Shown: in pieces, positions 42,229-51,335 of the stretch
Layout of the letters: each line of letters starts with the position of its first letter
Position numbering within the stretch: the stretch's first letter is position 1
Source: Cylindrotheca closterium
Lineage: Eukaryota; Bacillariophyta; Bacillariophyceae; Bacillariales; Bacillariaceae
Direction of reading: 5' to 3'
Length of the DNA stretch: 64,000 nucleotides
Assembly: GCA_933822405.4 (NCBI GenBank)
Contig: CAKOGP040001903.1
Span: 101,621 to 165,620 of the forward strand
Notes under the pieces: generated by a model
Database searches by the model: none
Told to the model about the DNA's origin: nothing
What the model saw: the letters and a program-made list of their open reading frames with translations, nothing else
Program-made: the position numbers and the translations under genes

Positions 42229-43818
42229 ATGTTGTCCAATTCGCCCCTCGATATTTTCAAGCAGTTCTACTCGACATGCCTTGTCATCTTCTCTGTGGTC
42301 ATCGTCACCGCATTGATGTTCACTGAGAACACCAAGGTTGCCAACGATGCTCACCCCGTCGTCGCCCTTGTTGTCATGTGGCTCGGTATTCTTTGGATGA
42401 GTATGGTCGAAGGTGGACAATGCTCCATGGTCGGTCTTCCCCCCATCGACCGTGAGCTCTACAAGGAATCTCACAAGATCACCTACCAAATCTGCTCTCT
42501 TGGACACAAGGGAGACAACCTCGACCGTTACCTTATGGGACGTCAATTCATGGTCATCTTCATCAACTTTACCATTTCTCTTTGCGGATCTCCCCTTGAA
42601 GGAGCTTCCGTTCTTGGTCTTCCACAATGGGTGTCTGACATCTTTTTGGGATCTGGTATTGCCATGGTGTTGACGAACGTGAACATTGGACAATTGACTG
42701 CCCAAGTGAACGCTTCTCACTGCATGCTTGATTACATCAACACGCACTTCATGACCTTTACCTTGTACTGCACCTTGTTGATTGAGATGACCGGATTCAT
42801 GCACGTGTGCTACTTGATCCGCGACTGCTTTTACTTTGCCGCCGGAAAGCCCATTGTGACCAACGAGCCACCACGCAGTGCTGCCAAGGCCTTCTTCCAC
42901 TGGGGACGTGTTCTCTTTTCGACCGTCGTCCTTTGCTTTTCTTTGGCTGTCACCCTCGAAGCTCTTTTCAAGGGACAGACTACCATGTGGGACTTCATCC
43001 CCAACTGGGCCGCCGTGATCATCTTTTTTGTGTTGCTTTCCCTTGTTGGTCTTCTTGAGGCCATGCAAATTGCCTTCTTCGCCGTTTCCAAGTTCAAGAA
43101 GGAAGACCGTGGAGACCACCCAATGGCCCGCCGTACCTGCAACTTGTTGTTCAAGGGAGAGGGACGCAACCTTCCAGGCTTCATGGTCGGACGTCAAGTT
43201 ACCGTGACGCTTATCTTCTTTGTCGCCGCCCGTGTCACCACTTTGAACATCAAGATCGGAGAGGACGAGAACATCTTTGGTGTGTCTGACGGCCTTCAAG
43301 AGTTTTTCAACTTGGGTTTCCTTGGAGCTATCATCACCACCATCCTTGCGTCCATCTCTTGGCAATTGGTTGCATCTGCCTTCCCCATCGCCTTCCTTTC
43401 CAACCCCTTCGTTTACATCATGTTGAACGTTGTGTTGGCAATTGAATCCACTGGTATCTGCGCTGCTTCTTGGTTCTTTGGAACCATCCACAAGAAGATT
43501 GCTGGATTCCAATTGGATGAGGTGTACGTCGGAACTGCCGAAGAGCGTGAAGCCGGAGGAAAGCCCGATGCTTCCATCCACGCTGGACGTATGGGAACCA
43601 CTGTCAACCTCACCACCGCTGAGTTGGCTGCTGCCGTCGAAAACACTTCTCCAGGAGAGAAGACCTTCTCTGAACGTCGTGAGATCATCTTGGCCAAGAT
43701 CGCTGCTGCCAAGGAAATGTCCAAGACTGCCTCTCCCGCTGAACAATCCAAGTACGAGTCTGTCATCAAGACTGGACTTTCGCAATTGAGCAAGCTCAAC
43801 GCCGAGGAAGGTGTCTAG
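42229..43818 (+). CDS. SIT: silicon transporter, copy e, short-tail type
   Basis: A 529-residue SIT. The ten-span core with EGGQ/GRQ (61, 104) and EAMQ/GRQ (277, 321) is the same as in the minus-strand copies, with one visible core change, Ala407 to Ser (AIESTGIC). From about residue 448 the tail is of a third type: DASIHAGRMGTTVNLTTAEL, then a lysine/alanine-rich coiled coil (AKIAAAKEM) ending NAEEGV. The protein is identical to SIT-f. It points away from SIT-a to SIT-d. The stop is TAG, while SIT-f has TAA. Confidence 0.97.
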   Translation: MLSNSPLDIFKQFYSTCLVIFSVVIVTALMFTENTKVANDAHPVVALVVMWLGILWMSMVEGGQCSMVGLPPIDRELYKESHKITYQICSLGHKGDNLDRYLMGRQFMVIFINFTISLCGSPLEGASVLGLPQWVSDIFLGSGIAMVLTNVNIGQLTAQVNASHCMLDYINTHFMTFTLYCTLLIEMTGFMHVCYLIRDCFYFAAGKPIVTNEPPRSAAKAFFHWGRVLFSTVVLCFSLAVTLEALFKGQTTMWDFIPNWAAVIIFFVLLSLVGLLEAMQIAFFAVSKFKKEDRGDHPMARRTCNLLFKGEGRNLPGFMVGRQVTVTLIFFVAARVTTLNIKIGEDENIFGVSDGLQEFFNLGFLGAIITTILASISWQLVASAFPIAFLSNPFVYIMLNVVLAIESTGICAASWFFGTIHKKIAGFQLDEVYVGTAEEREAGGKPDASIHAGRMGTTVNLTTAELAAAVENTSPGEKTFSERREIILAKIAAAKEMSKTASPAEQSKYESVIKTGLSQLSKLNAEEGV

Positions 43819-43833
43819 AATTTTGAACCATGC

Positions 43834-43929
43834 ATCTGGAACAGTTGCCCAGGAGGGTAACTGATATATATGTGAACACTCCATCTGCGAACAGTTGCCC
43901 AGGGTAACTGATATATATGTGAACACTCC
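43834..43929 (+). repeat. tandem 49-bp repeat with hairpin, SIT-e 3' flank
   Basis: Two adjacent copies (43834-43882 and 43883-43929) of ATCTG-GAACAGTTGCCCAGG followed by GTAACTGATATATATGTGAA and CACTCC. Each copy contains a near-palindrome, CAGTTGCCC then GGGTAACTG, able to fold as a stem-loop. It lies 16 bp after the SIT-e stop, so probably in the 3' UTR. SIT-f lacks it. Confidence 0.75.
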
Positions 43930-44559
43930 TGTAGAAAACGTGGAAATATATCAATACATTTACAATAAATGAATAGAACGAATTACTTCTACACGCCTAT
44001 TATTTTATACATCCCATGATTGTATTGTCTATCCAAAATTGCAATGTATGGTAAGATTAGTCGGCATGCTCTTTTATCGTTCGCTAAAGATCCACGTTGG
44101 CTGTAAAAAGTACAAAAGAAGATATACTGCATGTAATCTCCACGCGAACTATGCTTAATACGAGGCTTTTTCAAATAACAAGATTTGAGCCTATTTTTTG
44201 TTTCATAGTTGATATTGAAATCGCACCAAGATCAATCGCAAAGACTAGCTATCTTTTTTTCAGCTAAGCCATTAGAACGTCCACTAGATGATTCCCAGCT
44301 CATTTCAGAAGTCCAACCCCAATGGAAACAAGTGTGGCAATTTCGACGACTCTCCTGTTAAAAAACTCCCTCCACATGACATTGAATCACAACCGCAAGA
44401 ACCAATTTAACATATCTACCGGTATGCCTTTAACTTCGAGAAGACGGGGCTTAATTGTTCAAACTGGCTCGCATCATCAATGATTGACACACTCAAGCAC
44501 CGCCCCTCGACATCATTCCCTATGCAAGATATTCTGAACAGGACAGCAAGAACGGACAA
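43930..44559. other. spacer downstream of SIT-e
   Basis: No gene is recognised. Confidence 0.45.
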
Positions 44560-45155
44560 AGTTGTCGATTCATTCCAACGAAGGCTCGAGGAAACTACAA
44601 ACTACCAAGAAAAGGAAAACTTGTCATTATGCCACTCATTGCTCAATAGGAAAATAATGATGTGCCAAAATTTCTACTGTGCCAAGGATGAAAGTGGGTC
44701 CAACAATATGACCCGCAGCTTGTCAATAAGTTTAAAAAGAAGCAATCTGGATATTTCAATGTTCCGAATTCTTACAACCTGGCGCAGTCAAGGTGGATCA
44801 TGCGCCAACGGTACCAGCCAGTACAAACTGCGCTTACAAGGGAAACTTCCAGCATGGCAAACGCAAGAATCAAAGACTTGGAAAGCATAGGATTTGAGTG
44901 GGATGCACACTCTGCTATGAGGCTCTACAGCATTTTGAAGAGCTGAAACAGTTTTGTTCAAGTTATGGCCGCTGGGATGTCTCATCCACTTTATCCAGCA
45001 ACCCACAGTTTGCCTGTTGGGTCAAGTACCAGCGCCGACAATACAGGCTAGTATTCTGTTACGGCAACACACTTTCGAGCTTGACGCAAAACGCATTGAT
45101 AAGCTATCAAATATTTGTCGCAAGTTGAAAGTGGAGAATAAGGGTTATTGTTGAG
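44560..45155 (+). pseudogene. helicase-associated domain pseudogene
   Basis: Fragments of at least two HA domains can be read in order but in different frames. The first usable stretch (about 44692-44920) reads WVQQYDPQLVNKFKKKQ, GYFNVPNSYNLAQSRW, RQRYQ and KDLESIGFEWDAHS. The second, in a shifted frame (about 44920-45050), reads FEELKQFCSSYG and FACWVKYQRRQYRL. A third frame supplies ELDAKRIDKLSN. A weaker first domain (SFQRRLEE) may precede them. These match the W-V-K-x-QR-x-QY and GF-x-WD landmarks of the intact genes at 516 and 2461. At least two frameshifts and several stops make it non-functional. Confidence 0.75.
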
Positions 45156-45978
45156 AAATCGTCTCCATATTTTCCATTCTGATGACAGTGCACGCAGTTA
45201 GGGTTAGGGTCATCAAATTGGATGCCCGCACAGATCGCATGATGGGCTTCAGCGACTTTTCGTCATGACGTGATATGGTCCAAATGTCAATCGAATCCAT
45301 AAAAGAAAACCAGTGCACAATGACCCACAAGTGTGACGATTACACACTGTTGATAAAAAGTGACCACAGCCCTTTACAAACGATGCCTCTGTGCTGTTGA
45401 ACGCCAGCACAGACGAGGATTATTTCAGTCCTTGTCGTGGTTTGCTGAATTTGGTTGGCTTTTGATTCATACTGTACGTCTCAGGAATTTCGCCTACTTT
45501 GAACTTTCTTATAGCTTTTAAAAACAAGCAGTCACTGCGGCGGTCAAAAAAAAAGCGGATGCTCCCAGATCCATGACGGACCCGAATCAACGAATGTAGC
45601 GCATAATCGTGATTGTGGCCGGATTATATCTTCTTGCGCATCATCACACAATCATCGTAAGTGTTGCGCTGCCATAAGAAGTTCTAATTCATATAAGCAG
45701 ATAAGGAAGACTAAAAGATATGGGGTGGTTCGATAACATAGTTCATGAGACAAATAAAGAAGAGGCCATAAGCCCAGGGTGAACAAAAGAGCCGATATTC
45801 CATCATCGACATTCTGCAATCTAACAATAAGATCCGGTTTCAGATTTTCGGATGACTTCTTAAATTTTAAAAAGGGGCGAATCATTCAATGACTATTTCT
45901 GGGGGATGATCATCGTTGTCCTCCCGCCTTCTACAGTTTTTTTTTTAAAAATTTACGGCCAACGAAAAAATATCTTAA
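45156..45978. other. spacer between the HA pseudogene and the SIT-f promoter
   Basis: No gene is recognised. It includes a short telomere-like motif at 45198-45210, annotated separately. Confidence 0.5.
45198..45210. repeat. short telomere-like motif (TTAGGG x2)
   Basis: Two perfect TTAGGG units in tandem. Too short to be more than suggestive of a healed break or chance. Confidence 0.4.
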
Positions 45979-46188
45979 GCCAGCCGTCACGGCCAATCCC
46001 AGAAAATAACCGCCGAGCAACGAAAGAATCCGTCGAACGGATCTTTACCTACGAATACATAGTAGCATTCATTCCCACTTTCACCTCGGCGATTTGCCCT
46101 CCGGGCTTTCTTGACCACGGCCACATTTTGATTGTCAGTGCAATTCCAACTCACAATTTTGTATCTTTGACAACAAAATCATTCAATT
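45979..46188 (+). promoter_or_regulatory. SIT-f promoter block
   Basis: Aligns with the SIT-e and SIT-a upstream blocks at both ends but is diverged in the middle. CACGGCCAATCCCAG is at 45988-46002, and CTCACAATTTT is at 46150-46160, 28 nt before the ATG. The last 45 or so bases before the ATG are identical to SIT-e. Confidence 0.65.
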
Positions 46189-47778
46189 ATGTTGTCCAAT
46201 TCGCCCCTCGATATTTTCAAGCAGTTCTACTCGACATGCCTTGTCATCTTCTCTGTGGTCATCGTCACCGCATTGATGTTCACTGAGAACACCAAGGTTG
46301 CCAACGATGCTCACCCCGTCGTCGCCCTTGTTGTCATGTGGCTCGGTATTCTTTGGATGAGTATGGTCGAAGGTGGACAATGCTCCATGGTCGGTCTTCC
46401 CCCCATCGACCGTGAGCTCTACAAGGAATCTCACAAGATCACCTACCAAATCTGCTCTCTTGGACACAAGGGAGACAACCTCGACCGTTACCTTATGGGA
46501 CGTCAATTCATGGTCATCTTCATCAACTTTACCATTTCTCTTTGCGGATCTCCCCTTGAAGGAGCTTCCGTTCTTGGTCTTCCACAATGGGTGTCTGACA
46601 TCTTTTTGGGATCTGGTATTGCCATGGTGTTGACGAACGTGAACATTGGACAATTGACTGCCCAAGTGAACGCTTCTCACTGCATGCTTGATTACATCAA
46701 CACGCACTTCATGACCTTTACCTTGTACTGCACCTTGTTGATTGAGATGACCGGATTCATGCACGTGTGCTACTTGATCCGCGACTGCTTTTACTTTGCC
46801 GCCGGAAAGCCCATTGTGACCAACGAGCCACCACGCAGTGCTGCCAAGGCCTTCTTCCACTGGGGACGTGTTCTCTTTTCGACCGTCGTCCTTTGCTTTT
46901 CTTTGGCTGTCACCCTCGAAGCTCTTTTCAAGGGACAGACTACCATGTGGGACTTCATCCCCAACTGGGCCGCCGTGATCATCTTTTTTGTGTTGCTTTC
47001 CCTTGTTGGTCTTCTTGAGGCCATGCAAATTGCCTTCTTCGCCGTTTCCAAGTTCAAGAAGGAAGACCGTGGAGACCACCCAATGGCCCGCCGTACCTGC
47101 AACTTGTTGTTCAAGGGAGAGGGACGCAACCTTCCAGGCTTCATGGTCGGACGTCAAGTTACCGTGACGCTTATCTTCTTTGTCGCCGCCCGTGTCACCA
47201 CTTTGAACATCAAGATCGGAGAGGACGAGAACATCTTTGGTGTGTCTGACGGCCTTCAAGAGTTTTTCAACTTGGGTTTCCTTGGAGCTATCATCACCAC
47301 CATCCTTGCGTCCATCTCTTGGCAATTGGTTGCATCTGCCTTCCCCATCGCCTTCCTTTCCAACCCCTTCGTTTACATCATGTTGAACGTTGTGTTGGCG
47401 ATTGAATCCACTGGTATCTGCGCTGCTTCTTGGTTCTTTGGAACCATCCACAAGAAGATTGCTGGATTCCAATTGGATGAGGTGTACGTCGGAACTGCCG
47501 AAGAGCGTGAAGCCGGAGGAAAGCCCGATGCTTCCATCCACGCTGGACGTATGGGAACCACTGTCAACCTCACCACCGCTGAGTTGGCTGCTGCCGTCGA
47601 AAACACTTCTCCAGGAGAGAAGACCTTCTCTGAACGTCGTGAGATCATCTTGGCCAAGATCGCTGCTGCCAAGGAAATGTCTAAGACTGCCTCTCCCGCT
47701 GAACAATCCAAGTACGAGTCTGTCATCAAGACTGGTCTTTCGCAATTGAGCAAGCTCAACGCCGAGGAAGGTGTCTAA
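46189..47778 (+). CDS. SIT: silicon transporter, copy f, short-tail type
   Basis: A 529-residue SIT identical in protein sequence to SIT-e, 3.96 kb to its left. Nucleotide differences are very few and silent, for example TTGGCA to TTGGCG (about 47400), TCCAAG to TCTAAG and GGACTT to GGTCTT near the 3' end, plus the stop TAA. Flanking DNA beyond the immediate leader and the stop is unrelated, so identity stops sharply at the gene ends. Signatures, topology and tail type are as in SIT-e. Confidence 0.97.
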   Translation: MLSNSPLDIFKQFYSTCLVIFSVVIVTALMFTENTKVANDAHPVVALVVMWLGILWMSMVEGGQCSMVGLPPIDRELYKESHKITYQICSLGHKGDNLDRYLMGRQFMVIFINFTISLCGSPLEGASVLGLPQWVSDIFLGSGIAMVLTNVNIGQLTAQVNASHCMLDYINTHFMTFTLYCTLLIEMTGFMHVCYLIRDCFYFAAGKPIVTNEPPRSAAKAFFHWGRVLFSTVVLCFSLAVTLEALFKGQTTMWDFIPNWAAVIIFFVLLSLVGLLEAMQIAFFAVSKFKKEDRGDHPMARRTCNLLFKGEGRNLPGFMVGRQVTVTLIFFVAARVTTLNIKIGEDENIFGVSDGLQEFFNLGFLGAIITTILASISWQLVASAFPIAFLSNPFVYIMLNVVLAIESTGICAASWFFGTIHKKIAGFQLDEVYVGTAEEREAGGKPDASIHAGRMGTTVNLTTAELAAAVENTSPGEKTFSERREIILAKIAAAKEMSKTASPAEQSKYESVIKTGLSQLSKLNAEEGV

Positions 47779-48094
47779 AGCCCAATATCAGCTGATGAAT
47801 GTTGACGCTGTACGAATAGGATCAATTGTCTTAATTTAGAATACAATATACTGCCACTTTCCACTCTGCTTTTTCGCCTCTCAGCCTTGGGAATCTCATT
47901 CAACTATTCATGCGCTTCACTATAGATGACGACGCATTTGGCTACCTTAAGAGAGTGATAGTTACTCCCGCTGGGATTCACCTTCCTCCTTAATTCACAT
48001 CACAAAAGGGACCGAAAGAGCTCAATTTTTTACAATTGTCATGAAGTCTATCTTTCTAATAATTAGTATGAATTTGACATACTATGTTCCTTCA
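47779..48094. other. convergent spacer after SIT-f
   Basis: 3' flanks of SIT-f and of the DUF6824 gene; no gene is seen. Confidence 0.5.
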
Positions 48095-50550
48095 TCATTT
48101 TTTCTCCGTCTCCTTATTTGGCGATAATTCACTAGCGTTCTTTGCATTTGCATTTGCATATCGCTTGCGCTTGCGTTCCCGCCCTTCCGGAGTATGGTCG
48201 TTGCGAAACAAGTGACTGACTTTCATTCGAGCTTCATTGTAGCTGACCTCTCGCCACGGAACGTCCTTGCCACTACGTTTTAGGAAGCGCCCACCTTGTG
48301 CTTGTACCCATTCGACCAACTCCCGGGTTAGATTGTTCTTTTGTTTCTTGCCATCTTCTTCCGATCCGAAGGATTTGTAGGTGGGTTGAAACATTTTGAC
48401 TCGGTCGAGCAACGTCTTGTTCCCCGGATGATGATTGGCATGTCCACCACGACCCAAGAGAACGTCCTTATCGGAAAAGGTTCCCACTACATTGCTTTTG
48501 GGAGTCCCATTGGGTCCGGCGGGAGCTGATGGTACGCTTGCAACTATTGGATTTTCAGCCGCAAAATGCATGGCGGCTTGCGGTTCTGAAAGATAGGGTT
48601 GGATACTAGGACTCTGCATTACGTCGAACGGATGCGGTGCTGAGTGCATACCAAATGGCAAGTACTGAAATGGCATATGAAATTGCGAAAGAGCACCTTC
48701 TGGTAGGGTGACATTTGTAATTGGATTTGCCACTTCCATGGGATTGTTCGGAGGAGGTGCTGTGGTCATTTCCCCAAGGGTGATGGCACTGATATTTTGT
48801 TCATTCTCGGAAGTAACTACGCGAAGAACGAGAATAAATGTTAGTTCAAAGTGTTTGTGGATCAGGGTTTTCAACAAAGGCGGAACTTACCTTCAGCATT
48901 GGATGAAGCCTCTTTCATTTTATCGGTTGCTTGCTCCTCAGCTGAAAAATTGACACCCATTTCAGATTCATTTGCTGCCAAGGTGGCGAGTCCGGCAAGG
49001 TTTGATGACACTGATGCTACCGGACTGGAAACTGTAAGATTTGGCGGTAATTTGGATAATGCTACTGGAGTGTCCACTGCCGCAGGCTTTTGGTCCTCCA
49101 TTGGGTCCACTTCGGATGATGATTCGTTATCGTTGTCTTGTGCGAGATTGCTGCTGGAAGAATCATTTATGGCTGTTGTATCATCAGGGGACTTTTTGGA
49201 CCACATGTCCCCACTATATTTCTTGCGTTTCCGGAGCCGAGCTGCCGGAGTATGATCGTTTCGAAAGAGCTGGCTGACTTTCAATCGAGCATCCTTCTCG
49301 GTGGTTTCCTCCCACGGTCCATCCTTTTTGTCTCGTCTAAGGAATCTTCCTCCTTGATTATGTACCCATTCCACAACCTTGAGTGTTAGTTTCTTCTTTT
49401 CTTTTTTGCCAGTTTCCGTGTTCCCAAAGGCTTTGTACTCGTCTTGCATGGACTTGATGTATTCCAATAGATTTTGGTTCCCGGAGTTGTTGTTGGCGTG
49501 CCCCCCACGTCCAAACAAAACATCCTTTTCACTAATATGAGAGGAACCCGTGTCTTCTGCCGCTGCCGCTGCTGGAGTGGGAGTCACAACAACAGATGCT
49601 GTTTCAAGATTTGCGGGTTTGGTCGGTCGTGTGTCACTGAAAGATGAAGAAGTAGCTTGAAAGACATCGAGGATGAGGGGTTGACCTTCCGTATCCTCCA
49701 CACTCTCTTGATTGGATCCCGAGATGCTGGTTGCATCCGAAAATGCGACTGTTCCAGATGTAATGGAAGGAGGCAGCTTGTGTTTGGAGTATTTCTTTCT
49801 CTTTCTTGCCCGTCCTTCTGTCGAATGATCATCTCGGAACATGTGCATCACCTTATTGTAGGCTTGCCGTTGATCAACTTCTCTCCAACATTCCTTGATT
49901 GGATCCATCTTGAGAAACCTTCCCCCTCTTTCTTTGATCCAGTCAAAAACCAATCGTGTCGAGTCATTCTTTTCTTGTCGATTCATATCCGAGTATCTCT
50001 TGTAAATCGTTTGTAGATCCTTGATTCTTCCCAACAAGTCTTTGTTCCCAGGATGGTTGTTTGCTAGTCCACCTCGCCCCAAGACGACATCGACTAGTTT
50101 CAAGATAGTTCCATCTTCGACTGGTGTCTTATATGCCTTCTTGTTGGATTTTACTGGTAGAGCAACACTATTCTTGGAAGAAGAGGTGGAGGAGGAAGAA
50201 GAAATATAAGAATAAGCTGTGCCTTCCGTGTCAGGGGGACCAGCTTCTGGATCATACTCAGCTGAAGCATCCGCAGGAGGAGGCTTGGCTGCATCATAAT
50301 GAGAGGACTCTACCGTAGCTTCTGGTATTGTTGCTGTGGAGGATTTAATCGTGCCACTGTATAATGTCAGAGTTCTTGTCTGAATCATGCCAGAGGATTT
50401 AGCGGAAGATGATTTCAATGGATTAGCATCTTCTTTTCCTACTGCTGGGTGACTGGATTGAATGACACTCTGGAGAAGGTGTAATGGTGAGTGGTTAGTG
50501 TTCGTAGCGTCGTTGGCACACGCGTTTGCTGTATTATCCTTGGTAGCCAT
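48095..50550 (-). CDS. protein with three DUF6824-type (LGRGG) domains, two exons
   Basis: Two exons, 50550-48891 and 48816-48095, encode 793 residues. The 74-bp intron begins GTAAGT and ends GCGTAG, and the join is in frame (phase 1). Three copies of the same domain of about 100 residues are present: VVLGRGGLANNHPGNKDLLG (about residue 157), VLFGRGGHANNNSGNQNLLE (about 345) and VLLGRGGHANHHPGNKTLLD (third, in exon 2). Each continues with a Y-K, a (V/E)W(I/V)xxxGGRFL(K/R) block and a W(R/E)E(V/T)...A..KV(S/M)..FR-(N/D)DH(T/S)xE/A-R-RKRKKY end. This matches the DUF6824 family of diatoms and related algae, whose function is unknown; the basic ends suggest nucleic-acid binding, as inference. The linkers are S/T/P-rich. 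Confidence 0.88.
48817..48890 (-). other. intron of the triple-domain gene
   Basis: A 74-bp GT-AG intron. Without splicing the first exon would end after AEGKFRLC; splicing joins NAE to VTSENEQN and adds the third domain. Confidence 0.8.
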
Positions 50551-51335
50551 CGTACACGATGGTGATGATGCATATCACAGGTGAATGTCTATTTTCGGAT
50601 GGGAGAGACCGAGTCTCCAAGTGCGAGACTCGCGTGTGTGTGCGTTTCGCCGCAGAAATCAGTACCAGGTGGGATTTGGGGCGGACGATGGACAGGCTTA
50701 AAATTACAGTCTGGTTGACGGTCAACGGTTGACGTACGGTGCCGTTAATGACTTCAAAGAAAGATCTTCTACTTTATGTCCAATAGGCGACAGACGAAGG
50801 AATGAATGAATCATCCATCAATCAATAATTCTATAAGGCATTTGAATGGCACTGGCGTAGTGAAAATATGTATTTTTTTTTCATCTTTTTATACTCTAGT
50901 CTTGTTCATCATTTCCATTGAAATCGGACGGACGAAGCTCGGACGCCCAAGGATTTCTGATGATGATTCTCATCATTCTCTACTTCTACCAGGTACCGAT
51001 AAGACTTGAGACACACTTCTAGTGTATCTATATGGTAGGTCCTAGGCCTATCTAGTTCAGATTATTTTATTGTTTTTACTATTATTATTGTAAGAGCCAG
51101 TGATACAAAAATGGGCACACAGAGACATAAAGCTCGGTGACCTCATTTGGATGGGGGATGATGAAGGATAGATGATGGCTCCACTTGATAGCAATCATCA
51201 GTTTTCCTTCTCTATATATGGATTCTTTGTGTATTTCTTTCTTGTCGGCCGTTGCTGTTGTTGCTGTTTCGGTGGACTGGTATGATAGAGTATACCGTAC
51301 ATAGTAAGACTGCCAAGAGGGCAGTCTTCTAGAAG
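50551..51335. other. spacer between the DUF6824-type genes
   Basis: No gene is recognised. The left end is presumably the promoter of the three-domain gene. Confidence 0.5.
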
